Shown here: one piece after another, positions 17,051 through 25,337 of the stretch
Layout of the letters: each line of letters begins with the position of its first letter
How positions within the stretch are numbered: position 1 is the first letter of the stretch
Origin: JAAYYY01 sp964579295
GTDB taxonomy: Bacteria > Chloroflexota > Anaerolineae > Promineifilales > Promineifilaceae
NCBI GenBank assembly: GCA_964579295.1
Contig: CAZOGK010000001.1
Span: forward strand, 214,302 to 278,301
Length of the DNA stretch: 64,000 bases
Direction of reading: 5' to 3'
Notes under the pieces: model-generated
The model's database searches: none
The model's input: the letters and a program-made list of their open reading frames with translations, nothing else
What the model was told of the DNA's origin: nothing
Position numbers and translations under genes: made by a program

Positions 17051-17746
17051 TCAGGGATTGAAGTAGTAGCCAATCCCTCGCACAGTCTGCAGGTAGCGCG
17101 GTCGCTGTGGATCATCCTCGATCTTCTGGCGCAGCCGGCCGATGTAGACGCGGAGATACTCCAGCTCCTGCCCATACTCCGGCCCCCAGATCTGCTGCAG
17201 AATATCACGGTGGCTCAACACCTTGCCCGCGCGCTGCATCAGGTAGACCAGCAACTCAAACTCTGTCGGGGTCAGCGCCAGCGGCTCACCACGCAGCGTG
17301 ATCTGGCGCCGGTCGATGTCGGCGAGCAGGTCGCCCTGTACCAGTCGCTGTCCGTCCTGGGCCGCCGGCATCACCTGTGAGCGGCGCAACACCGCCTTAA
17401 TCCGCGCCAGCAGCTCGTTGACGCCAAACGGTTTTGTCAGGTAGTCGTCCGCTCCCAGATTCAGCGCCTGGACCTTGTCGCTTTCCTCGCCCAGTGCGGA
17501 GAGAACAATGATGGGCACTAGCGAGCTTTCACGGATACGCCGGATTGTCTCCAGCCCATTCATTTGGGGCATCATCAGATCGATTATAACCAGATCGACG
17601 CTGTGATTTTGGAATTGAGCGAGGGCTTCCAACCCATTGGCTGCTGTCAGCGCCTGGATATTGCGCACTTCCAGATTGCGCCGCATAAAGTCGCGCAGCG
17701 GCTTCTCGTCATCGACGACCAGGACGACCGGCTGCAGTGCGCTCAC
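17051..17746 (-). CDS. OmpR/KdpE-type response regulator
   Basis: A 231-residue protein. The receiver domain has the acidic pocket at Asp12/Asp13, phospho-acceptor Asp56 in 'VIIDLMMPQMNG' and Lys106 in 'YLTKPFG'. A C-terminal winged-helix DNA-binding domain follows ('LTPTEFELLVYLMQRAGKVLSHRDIL', 'LRVYIGRLRQKIEDDPQRPRYLQTVRGIGY'), closest in feel to KdpE. Its start overlaps the upstream kinase stop by 4 nt. No kdp genes are nearby, so its targets are unknown. Confidence 0.93.
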   Translation of the reverse strand: MSALQPVVLVVDDEKPLRDFMRRNLEVRNIQALTAANGLEALAQFQNHSVDLVIIDLMMPQMNGLETIRRIRESSLVPIIVLSALGEESDKVQALNLGADDYLTKPFGVNELLARIKAVLRRSQVMPAAQDGQRLVQGDLLADIDRRQITLRGEPLALTPTEFELLVYLMQRAGKVLSHRDILQQIWGPEYGQELEYLRVYIGRLRQKIEDDPQRPRYLQTVRGIGYYFNP

Positions 17747-20418
17747 GCTGTTTCCAGAGGGAGAGAGAAGCGTATACAGGCGCCCGTATCACTGGGTTCC
17801 AGCCAGATCTCTCCGCCATGAGCGCGAACAAAGCCCTGGCAGATAGCCAGCCCCAGTCCGGCGCCCATCCTGTTGCGGGTCAGGCCATCCTGCACGCGAT
17901 AAAAGCTCTCGAACACCCGCTCGCTGTGTTCGGCCGGTATGCCGGGACCTTCGTCCTCCACGCTTATGACGACGGCCCCGTTCTCCCACACTGCCCGCAC
18001 GCGCACGAATCCAGCCTCCTCACTGTACTTGGTCGCGTTCTCGATCAGGTTGCGCAGAACGGCGACAATGCGCTGTGGATCGGCGCTCACCAGCGGCAGG
18101 TCGGGCGGCAGGTAAAGCTGCAGGCGCGCCCCAGGGGCCGGATAGGCGTACCGCGCCGCTTCGATTACCAGCTCCTCCAGCGCACACGGCTGCGGGGATA
18201 CCTGAAGATTGCCTGCTTCGATGCGTGACATGTCCAGCAGGTCGTCGACGAGCCGGCTCAACCTGTCGCCTTCGTCGGAGATGATCTGCAGAAACTCCTG
18301 CTGGCTGGCGCTATCCCAATGCACGTCGTCTGCCAGCAGAGTGGAGGCATAGCCTTTGATAGCTGCCAGGGGCGTGCGCAGTTCGTGACTGACCGTGGCG
18401 ATCAGGCTCGACTTCATGCGATCGACCTCGTAGCGCTGGGTGATATCCTGCAGAATCCGGCCCCGCCCGATGGGTAGGTCGCTGGTGTCGGTCACGTCAA
18501 ACAGCTTCATACGCAGGTAGCGGCGGCCTTCCGGCCGGTTCACGGCAAACTCGACCTGCCGCCTTTCATCGGCCCCGGTTAGCGCCGCCAGCTCCTGGGC
18601 CGCCTGGGGATCAGTGACCTGCGCCAGCACTGACGTCATCACCTGTTCAATACTCTGTTCCCGCATCTGGTCCACCGTACACCCGGTGAGTTCTTCCATG
18701 CGGCGGTTGGCGTAGATGACATGACCCTGCAGATTCTCCAGGATCAGGCCGTCTTGCATCGACTGGATCAGAGCCTGAAGGCGGCGGGTCTGCTCCTGGA
18801 GCTGCATATCACTGCGCTGGTAAAGGGTCGCATTCTCGATAGCCATGGCTGCCTGGTTGGCAAAGCTGGACAGCAAGCTGATCTCGCGTGGTGAAAATAG
18901 ATGCTGGTCCGGCCGGAACACGAGCAGGGCGGACGGCGGCGCGTGCTGCAGCTTCAACGGCACTGCCAGCACGGAGCGATAGCCGGCGGCCCGGGCGCGG
19001 GCGCGCCGCTGGTGGAAAGCGGGCGATGTCTCCGTGTCGCTAATCTGCACCACCTCGCCGCTGTGAATGGCGCGCATCGTCACCGAATCGGACTCGCCGG
19101 GGTCGATGCTGGTGTGGTCGGTGTACCAGGAGGCAAGACCCTGGCTCGCCTGAATACGGAAGCTGCCGGTCTTCTCGTCAAGGGCGAAGATGGCGCACAT
19201 CTCCACGTCGAGCAGGCGCCGCACCTGCTCCAGGATACGGTCGAGCACGGTTTGCAGATCGAGGGTAGAGACGACGGCGGCGCTGGTTTCCAGCAACGTA
19301 GAAAGCTCGTTCAACCTGGCTTCTATCGACTGCTGCATGCGCTGCATGCTGCGTGTCAGGTGCCCGAGCTGGTCGGGGCGCCGCGCCACGCGGGCCAGCG
19401 CTTCTTGCTCGCCCCACGCCGCCGCCTGATTTTGCCCGATTGACTGGCTGAAATTGGTCAGCCGCTCCAGGGGCCAGATGACATAGCGGGCCAGTCCCAT
19501 CCAGAATATCGCGCCGCCGACGAGAAAGACGGCGATCGCCGCCAGTGCGGCCCGCTGGAAGAGGGACGGCGTGGCAAAGGCCAGCGCCGTGGGCCGGCCC
19601 ACGACCACGCCCCAGCCGACGCTGGGCACGGGCACAAAGCTGTAGAGCATCTCCTCGCCCTGGGGGCCGCCGGTGACCACGTTGCCGCTTTCGTGGCCCA
19701 TGACGGCGGTGGAGACCGAGCGGGGCATAATGCGCTCGGCTCCCGCCAGCAGCAGGTTGGGATCCGGGCTGGCGACAATCTGGTTGCTGGCGTCAATGAT
19801 TGCCATCAGGAAACGCTGTTCGGGCCCGTACTCCTCGGCGATCCCCTGTAGGGCCAGGCTGAGCGATTCCAATCTGATGTTGGTGGCGACCGTCCCGTTG
19901 AACTGGCCGCTGCTATCCCTAATGGGCATGACGGCCGTCGCTACTGCCTGGGCCGTGGTCGGCGAGGTGCGTCCCTCAGAGACAAATGGCCCGTCGCTAT
20001 CTAACGCATCCTGGAAGTAGCTACGGAAGGAGAAATCGACGGAGAGCGTTGACCCCGGCCCGTGCGGGTAATGATAGGCCATGATACCCTGGCCATCGAG
20101 GCGATAGACGAGATTGACGTCGTTGCGCGCGCTCATCAGCGAGTGGAAGAGCGGCTCCATGCCGGCCAGGTCGATTTCCTGCACGGCCGGATAGGACGCC
20201 AGCTCGCGTACCGCCGCCAGGGCGTTCTCCATCGCGATGTTTGTTTCCTGGGCAATGGCGCGCGCCAGCGCCAGGTCAGCGGCCTTGACGTCGGCCTCAA
20301 GGCGCGGACTGGCAAGCCGAGCAAAAAGGAGTGTACCCGCGACCACCAGCCCCACAAAGAAGAGGCTGAGAGCCAGCAACTGCAGCCCCAGGTCGCGGCG
20401 TAGTGGAAAGGTGGGCAT
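17743..20418 (-). CDS. Sensor histidine kinase with dCache, HAMP, GAF and PAS domains
   Basis: An 891-residue membrane sensor. The start at 20418 (MPTFPLRRDLGLQLL) is preferred over an upstream extension because the promoter lies directly before it. Membrane helices are at about 11-35 and 288-309, with an extracellular dCache-like sensor between them. Then come HAMP (310-370), GAF (380-530), PAS (545-650), a HisKA box with His678 in 'ATVSHELRTPLA', and an ATPase with 'NLIENATKY', 'DEGPGIP' and 'GAGLGLAIC'. It phosphorylates the regulator encoded by the overlapping downstream gene. Cache domains usually bind small organic ligands; the ligand here is unknown. Confidence 0.93.
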   Translation of the reverse strand: MPTFPLRRDLGLQLLALSLFFVGLVVAGTLLFARLASPRLEADVKAADLALARAIAQETNIAMENALAAVRELASYPAVQEIDLAGMEPLFHSLMSARNDVNLVYRLDGQGIMAYHYPHGPGSTLSVDFSFRSYFQDALDSDGPFVSEGRTSPTTAQAVATAVMPIRDSSGQFNGTVATNIRLESLSLALQGIAEEYGPEQRFLMAIIDASNQIVASPDPNLLLAGAERIMPRSVSTAVMGHESGNVVTGGPQGEEMLYSFVPVPSVGWGVVVGRPTALAFATPSLFQRAALAAIAVFLVGGAIFWMGLARYVIWPLERLTNFSQSIGQNQAAAWGEQEALARVARRPDQLGHLTRSMQRMQQSIEARLNELSTLLETSAAVVSTLDLQTVLDRILEQVRRLLDVEMCAIFALDEKTGSFRIQASQGLASWYTDHTSIDPGESDSVTMRAIHSGEVVQISDTETSPAFHQRRARARAAGYRSVLAVPLKLQHAPPSALLVFRPDQHLFSPREISLLSSFANQAAMAIENATLYQRSDMQLQEQTRRLQALIQSMQDGLILENLQGHVIYANRRMEELTGCTVDQMREQSIEQVMTSVLAQVTDPQAAQELAALTGADERRQVEFAVNRPEGRRYLRMKLFDVTDTSDLPIGRGRILQDITQRYEVDRMKSSLIATVSHELRTPLAAIKGYASTLLADDVHWDSASQQEFLQIISDEGDRLSRLVDDLLDMSRIEAGNLQVSPQPCALEELVIEAARYAYPAPGARLQLYLPPDLPLVSADPQRIVAVLRNLIENATKYSEEAGFVRVRAVWENGAVVISVEDEGPGIPAEHSERVFESFYRVQDGLTRNRMGAGLGLAICQGFVRAHGGEIWLEPSDTGACIRFSLPLETA

Positions 20419-20449
20419 AGCGAGAACCCGCTGGCTGGACGTACGCTCG

Positions 20450-20478
20450 ACTATACTGGTCGGGCAGCGGCCTGTCAA
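20450..20478 (-). promoter_or_regulatory. Sigma-70-type promoter of the two-component operon
   Basis: On the minus strand TTGACA (20478-20473) and TATAGT (20455-20450) are separated by exactly 17 bp. The transcript should begin near 20443, about 25 nt before the kinase start. Confidence 0.75.
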
Positions 20479-20552
20479 CCTTCGGCAAGCGCGACGCCGG
20501 ATAAACGCCCCGCTCTCTCGCCAACCCTTGCGGCTCGTGCTACATTGTTGCC

Positions 20553-21710
20553 ATGCGCATCGCCATGGTCGGTCCCTTTGGCTTTCACCCGAAAAAGACG
20601 ATGCGCGCACGCGCCTTCCGCCTGGCGCGCGCGCTGGTTGCCTCCGGGCACGACGTCGCCATCTTTATGCCGCCCTGGCACACGCCGCAAGAGGCCGGCC
20701 GTAGCTGGACCGAAGACGACGTGGCGATCACCTACGTTCCGCTGCAGGGTGGCACTCTGGGCATTACGCGCGCGCTGCTGCGGGCGACCCTCGCCTTCGG
20801 TCCTGACGTGGTGCACTGCTTTAAGCCAAAGGCCTATAGCGGGCTGGCGGCCTGGTGGCTCTGGCGGCGGCGCCGGCGCGACCTGCGCATCGTCGTCGAT
20901 AGCGACGACTGGGAAGGGTGGGGTGGTTGGAATGAGCGGGCGCCTTACTCGCCGCTGCAAAAGCGCTTCTTTGCCTGGCAGGAGCGGTGGGGGTTGCGCC
21001 ACCAGCACGCGCTGACCGTCGCCAGCCGCACCCTGGAAAGCCTGGCCTGGGCCCACGGCGCCGCCCCCGATCAGGTCTACTACCTGCCCAACGGGCCGGG
21101 TATCGCCCCGGGTATTCCGGCGACGAACCGGCGTGAGAGCCTGGGGTTGGCGCGGCGACCCGTGCTCCTGCTCTACAGCCGCCTCTTTGAGTTCGGCGCG
21201 GAACGACTGGTCACCATTCTGCAGCGGGTGCAGACGGCGCTGCCGGATCTGGCAATTCTCACCGTCGGCGCCGGGCTCTATGACGCGGACAGCGCTGCGC
21301 TGCGCGAGCAGATGGAGCAGGCCGGCCTCGACCGGCTGCTGGTGGACGCCGGTTGGGTCGACGAAGCGGAGTTGCCGGCGCTGCTGGCGGCCGCCGACGT
21401 AGGGCTCTATCTCATGGACGATCATCTGCTGAACCGGGCCAAATGTCCCGTCAAGCTGGCCGACATGCTCGCCGTCGGCGTCCCCGTCGTCGGCGAGGCA
21501 GTAGGCCAGGTGCCGGAATACGTCGTTCACGGCGAAACGGGCCTGCTGCGCGCCAGCGGCGACGAAGAGGGGTTGGCCCAGGACCTCGTCCGCCTGCTGC
21601 GCGATGACCCGCTGCGCCGGCAGCTCGGGCGGCAAGGAGCCACGCGCATAGCCGGCTGCTTTTCCTGGCAGCGGCTTGCCGCCGTGGCCCTGGAGGCGTA
21701 CCGGCCGTGA
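20553..21710 (+). CDS. Glycosyltransferase family 4 protein
   Basis: A 385-residue GT-B protein starting MRIAMVGPFGFHPKKTMRARAF. The N-terminal Rossmann part shows 'VVHCFKPKAYSGLAAW'. The C-terminal donor-binding part includes 'CPVKLADMLAVGVPVVGEAVGQVPEYVVHGETGLL', in which the E-x7-E-like motif of GT4 enzymes is loosely kept. No membrane segment is evident. It is divergent from the two-component operon and overlaps the next gene by 4 nt (GTGA). Acceptor and donor sugars are unknown. Confidence 0.9.
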   Translation: MRIAMVGPFGFHPKKTMRARAFRLARALVASGHDVAIFMPPWHTPQEAGRSWTEDDVAITYVPLQGGTLGITRALLRATLAFGPDVVHCFKPKAYSGLAAWWLWRRRRRDLRIVVDSDDWEGWGGWNERAPYSPLQKRFFAWQERWGLRHQHALTVASRTLESLAWAHGAAPDQVYYLPNGPGIAPGIPATNRRESLGLARRPVLLLYSRLFEFGAERLVTILQRVQTALPDLAILTVGAGLYDADSAALREQMEQAGLDRLLVDAGWVDEAELPALLAAADVGLYLMDDHLLNRAKCPVKLADMLAVGVPVVGEAVGQVPEYVVHGETGLLRASGDEEGLAQDLVRLLRDDPLRRQLGRQGATRIAGCFSWQRLAAVALEAYRP

Positions 21711-22666
21711 ACCTGCCGGTCCTCGTCGCCCATGCCGACTGGAGTGTGGACCGGCGTAAGCGCTGGATAGCGCTCGCCGAGCTGCAGCCGAACGGCGATT
21801 ACCGGGCGACGCTACCGCAGCCGGCTGGCGCCGCGCCCACCCTGCTCTACCGGCTCTATAGCCTTGCGCCGGAGACGCGGCCAGTCCTGGCCGGTTTCGA
21901 TTTCCCCATCGGGCTGCCCGTTGCCTATGCTCAGCGGGCCGGCATCGACGCCTTTCTCCCTTACCTGCCTCGCTTCGGCCAGGGCCAGTGGAGCGACTTT
22001 TACCAGGTAGCGGAAACGGCCGCACAGATCGGCCTGCGGCGGCCTTTTTACCCCTACCGGCCGGGCGGGACGAGCATCCAGCATCTAATCAGCGGGCTAG
22101 GGCTCTCGTCGCGGCGCGAGCTGTACCGGGTGTGCGACTGGGCCCATGCCGGGCGGCAGGCCGCGGCGCCCCTTTTCTGGACGCTCGGCGCGCAGCAGGT
22201 AGGCAAGGCGGCCATCACGGGCTGGCGCGACATGCTGGCGCCAGCCCTGCAGGATAGCGCCCTGCCCCTTTCCATCTGGCCTTTTGCCGGGGAGCTGCCG
22301 GCGCTGCTGCAGGCGGGCGGCGTCGTCGTCGCCGAGACCTACCCCGCCGAAGCCGGCTACTTCCTCGGCCTGCGCGCCGGAGCCGGCGGCAAGCGGCTGC
22401 AGGCGGCGCGGCAGCGCCATGCCGAGCAGCTCCTGTCCCTTGCCTGGGAGCTGAATCTGGCCCTCGATCCCGAACTGGTCGAGCAGATCGGCGACGGCTT
22501 CGGCGCCGACAGAACGGCTGAGGACCGCTACGACGCCGTGGTCGGGCTGCTGGGCATGCTCGCCGTGATTCGCGGGCGGCGCCCGGCCGGCGCGCCGCCC
22601 GCCGCCGTCGCCAATGTTGAAGGCTGGATCCTGGGGCTTAACATAAAGGCGCCGCCCCATTCCTGA
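21707..22666 (+). CDS. DUF429-like protein (predicted RNase H fold)
   Basis: This 319-residue protein starts at a GTG overlapping the glycosyltransferase stop (GTGA). Three stretches resemble the DUF429 pattern of acidic residues on an RNase-H-like core: 'VLAGFDFPIGLPVAYA' near residue 60, 'VVVAETYPAEAGYFLG' near 205, and 'EDRYDAVVGLLGMLAVI' near 270. The family is described as predicted nucleases, but no activity is established here. Coupling to a glycosyltransferase is unusual for a nuclease. The stop codon lies within the loop of the downstream terminator. Confidence 0.65.
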   Translation: MNLPVLVAHADWSVDRRKRWIALAELQPNGDYRATLPQPAGAAPTLLYRLYSLAPETRPVLAGFDFPIGLPVAYAQRAGIDAFLPYLPRFGQGQWSDFYQVAETAAQIGLRRPFYPYRPGGTSIQHLISGLGLSSRRELYRVCDWAHAGRQAAAPLFWTLGAQQVGKAAITGWRDMLAPALQDSALPLSIWPFAGELPALLQAGGVVVAETYPAEAGYFLGLRAGAGGKRLQAARQRHAEQLLSLAWELNLALDPELVEQIGDGFGADRTAEDRYDAVVGLLGMLAVIRGRRPAGAPPAAVANVEGWILGLNIKAPPHS

Positions 22667-22680
22667 GGCGGCGCCTTTCG
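22645..22680 (+). terminator. Rho-independent terminator after the DUF429-like gene
   Basis: A perfect 12-bp stem (22645-22656 with 22667-22678) has a 10-nt loop that contains the stop codon at 22664-22666. The stem's 3' arm ends TTT and is followed by CGTCTTCTTC. On the minus strand TTTATGTT follows the stem, so it may work for both strands. Confidence 0.85.
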
Positions 22681-22730
22681 TCTTCTTCAAGGCTGGCGCT
22701 CGCCTAGAGCGCCGGCGTCCTCGGCCGCGC

Positions 22731-24524
22731 TTACCGCGCCTCGAAATCCCAGCCGAACCAGTTGTCCATCGTGGTGTAGAACTCCTCGACGGTGATTGTC
22801 ATTTCCGCGACTGCCCCTTCAATACCCTCGGGCCAGCTCCAGCCGCCGGCGCTCAGAATGCGGCTGTTGCTGCCGCCCGCGGCGTTGATCGAGAGGCAGT
22901 AGCTTCCCGCCTCCAGGCCGGTGAAGCGGAAGCGGCCGGCGTCGTCGGTGACCATCGTCGCCGCCACCGTCGCCGCCGGGCAGGCGCCCTGCCCGAGGGC
23001 CACCGTTACCCCGGGGATGCGCGGCTCGCCGGCATCATAGATGCCGTTGGCGACGAACCCTTCGCCGTCGGCCGCGGCGACGCAGCCAAACGGGGCGACA
23101 GTGCCTGTGGTCGGCGGGCAGAGATCGGACCAGACGAGCCCGCTGACGTTGCCGCCCTGGATGATGACCTCGGCGTTAACTTCGATCAGCACCCAGAACT
23201 CCAGGTTGCCCGGAATGCCAAAGATTTCGCCCACGTCGTTACGCAGCGCCCAGTCGCCACGATAGGTATCGTCCTGGTCGGGAGCGACGAGCTGCACCGA
23301 CAGGTCAATCGTGTCGGTAGGCACGACCTCGCCGGGCAGCGGGATAGCCGCCGGTGCGCCCATCTGGTCGCCGGAGACAAAGACCAGGCTGTAGTCGCTG
23401 TTCCAGGTGCAGGTTCCGGCGTTTTCCAGCCGCCATGTCTTGGTAAAGACAATTCCCGGCGGCAGCACTTCGCCATCCAGGACGGTAACGTCGGCGATAA
23501 ACTCGGCGGAATCGACGCAGCCCTTGCTGGCGCCGGCCTCACCGGCCGGAAGCGGCAGGAACTGGTAGTCCCAGCCGAAGTCAATTTCCTCAACCGTGGC
23601 GCCTTCGGACATCCTGACGGTGGTATAGGTGAGCCCCACACCCGCGTTCGAGTCGGGCGCCGTCCAGTCGCCGGGGATGAGGATGCTGCTGTTAGTATTG
23701 CTCAGCGCATCGACGCCCACGCAGTAGACGCCAGCTTCCAGGCCCTCAAGACGATAGACGCCGTCGGCGTCGGTGGTGGCAGTGGCCGTCTCCGGCGCGG
23801 GACATTCGCCCTCGCCGAGGCTGACGACGACGCCGGCGATGCCCGGCTCATCCTCTTCCAGGATGCCGTTGCCGGTGAAGCCGCCTTCTTCCAGGGCAAC
23901 GCAGCCGGCTGAGGGCACGGCCGCCTGGCCGCCTTCGCCGCCGGCAATGGCGCATAGATCATGCCAGACGATGCCGGTGATGACGCCGCCTGTCTCTTCC
24001 GCCTCTGGCGTGCCTTCCGGCGTCTCGACCGCTTCCGGCGTTTCTTCGGACAGGACATTATCGACGTCGAGGGTGAAGGTATCGGTCGTCCCATTGACCG
24101 AAACCGTATAGCTTCCGGCGGGCAGCCCGGCCACGTCAAGCGGGATCACCTGGTCAAAGGGCACCAGCGCCTGGGTACAAATCTCATCCGGCAGCTGCGA
24201 GGCCGCCAGGTTGATGACGAACGTGTTGCCTTCGCGCCGCGGGCGCGGCTCGTTCAGGGTAGCGCAGCCGTTGGGCAGGTTGCCGCTGACGATGACGTTG
24301 ACCTGCACCGGGAACGATTCGAGGATCAGGATTTCCAGATTCTCGATACTGACCTCCACAGCCACCGGCTCTTCGCTGACCTCTTCGGTGGGGGGTGGGG
24401 TGTTGGTCGCCGCAGGCGTTGGCTCTGGCTCCTCTGTCTGCCCAAGCAACCCGCAACCGGCCATCAGCAGCAACACCAGCAAGAACGGTAGAAGCGCCCA
24501 GCGCTTTCTGTTTGTGGGAGTCAT
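22731..24524 (-). CDS. Lipoprotein with SdrD B-like repeats and an NBR1 Ig-like domain
   Basis: A 597-residue lipoprotein. The signal peptide ends at lipobox MAGC with Cys24, followed by a Pro/Thr/Glu linker. Two SdrD B-like modules (about 181-320 and 459-597) each contain 'ITGIVWHDLC'- or 'VSGLVWSDLC'-type starts, 'GFTGNGILEEDEPGIAGV', 'GxFRFTGLEAGxYC' and a closing 'FGWDY/FGWDF'. Between them (about 339-448) lies an NBR1-type Ig-like domain, 'FTKTWRLENAGTCTWNSDYSLVFVSGD'. All are extracellular structural or adhesion folds. Translation starts behind a near-perfect AAAGGAGGA. Function is probably surface display or binding; no catalytic site is seen. Confidence 0.85.
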   Translation of the reverse strand: MTPTNRKRWALLPFLLVLLLMAGCGLLGQTEEPEPTPAATNTPPPTEEVSEEPVAVEVSIENLEILILESFPVQVNVIVSGNLPNGCATLNEPRPRREGNTFVINLAASQLPDEICTQALVPFDQVIPLDVAGLPAGSYTVSVNGTTDTFTLDVDNVLSEETPEAVETPEGTPEAEETGGVITGIVWHDLCAIAGGEGGQAAVPSAGCVALEEGGFTGNGILEEDEPGIAGVVVSLGEGECPAPETATATTDADGVYRLEGLEAGVYCVGVDALSNTNSSILIPGDWTAPDSNAGVGLTYTTVRMSEGATVEEIDFGWDYQFLPLPAGEAGASKGCVDSAEFIADVTVLDGEVLPPGIVFTKTWRLENAGTCTWNSDYSLVFVSGDQMGAPAAIPLPGEVVPTDTIDLSVQLVAPDQDDTYRGDWALRNDVGEIFGIPGNLEFWVLIEVNAEVIIQGGNVSGLVWSDLCPPTTGTVAPFGCVAAADGEGFVANGIYDAGEPRIPGVTVALGQGACPAATVAATMVTDDAGRFRFTGLEAGSYCLSINAAGGSNSRILSAGGWSWPEGIEGAVAEMTITVEEFYTTMDNWFGWDFEAR

Positions 24525-24654
24525 ATCTCCTCCTTTTTCTAGCCAGTAAGCCCGCCCGGCGCCGGCGGCGTTCCTTGCATCGGGGCGGGGCGTCGAGTAC
24601 GATGTATCCCGGCGCAGCCGACCCTATCTTCGCTCAACCGGGCGCTTTTGCAAA

Positions 24655-25332
24655 ATGATGACAATGATAAACCTGCACGATCAACCCCTGACGCCTGATT
24701 CTCCGGCTGCCGAGCGCCTGCCAGAGATCCTGCAGCGGCTGCGCCGGGCGCACCCGGAGGCCCACTGCGAACTCGACTACGAGACCCCGTGGCAGCTACT
24801 CATTGCCACCATTCTTTCCGCGCAGACAACCGACGAACGGGTGAACCAGGTGACCCCGGCTCTCTTTGCCCGCTTCCCGGAGCCGGCGCTGCTGGCGGCA
24901 GCTCCGCGCGACGAGGTGGAAGAGCTGATTCGCCCGACCGGCTTCTTCCGCCAGAAGGCGCGCTTTATTCAGGAAACGTCGCAGCGGCTGGTCGAGGATC
25001 ACGGCGGCGAAGTCCCAGCGGAAATGGCGCACCTTCTCTGCCTTTCCGGCGTGGCGCGCAAGACGGCGAACGTCGTCCGCGGCGAGATCTTTGGGTTGGC
25101 CGAAGGCATTGTCGTCGATACCCACGTCAAGCGGCTGGCGCGGCGCCTCGCTCTGGCGCAAGCCGATGCGCCGGAGCAGATCGAGCAGGAGCTGATGGCC
25201 CTGGTGCCGCACGAGCATTGGATTGAGATAGCCCACCTGCTCATTTTCCACGGCCGGCGCATCTGCACGGCGCGCAAGCCGGCTTGCGCCAGCTGCCCGC
25301 TGCTCGATCTCTGCCCCTCGGCGGTTATCTAA
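24655..25332 (+). CDS. nth: Endonuclease III
   Basis: In this 225-residue DNA glycosylase/AP lyase of base excision repair, the helix-hairpin-helix 'LSGVARKTANVV' carries the catalytic Lys, and the catalytic Asp is in 'VVDTHVKRLARRL'. The C-terminal [4Fe-4S] cluster is present as C-x6-C-x2-C-x5-C in 'CTARKPACASCPLLDLC'. It removes oxidised pyrimidines from DNA. Several ATGs at 24655, 24658 and 24664 could be the start, and no clear ribosome site decides. It converges with the S9 peptidase gene, 5 nt away. Confidence 0.95.
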   Translation: MMTMINLHDQPLTPDSPAAERLPEILQRLRRAHPEAHCELDYETPWQLLIATILSAQTTDERVNQVTPALFARFPEPALLAAAPRDEVEELIRPTGFFRQKARFIQETSQRLVEDHGGEVPAEMAHLLCLSGVARKTANVVRGEIFGLAEGIVVDTHVKRLARRLALAQADAPEQIEQELMALVPHEHWIEIAHLLIFHGRRICTARKPACASCPLLDLCPSAVI

Positions 25333-25337
25333 GCGTA

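Noticed and set aside
20475..22025. 516-codon minus-strand frame across the glycosyltransferase and DUF429-like genes
   Set aside because: Antisense shadow; it would also overlap the two-component promoter.
22695..22713. Small GGCGCT/AGCGCC hairpin after the SdrD/NBR1 lipoprotein gene
   Set aside because: Only 6 bp with no U-run; the stronger terminator at 22645-22678 already serves this region.
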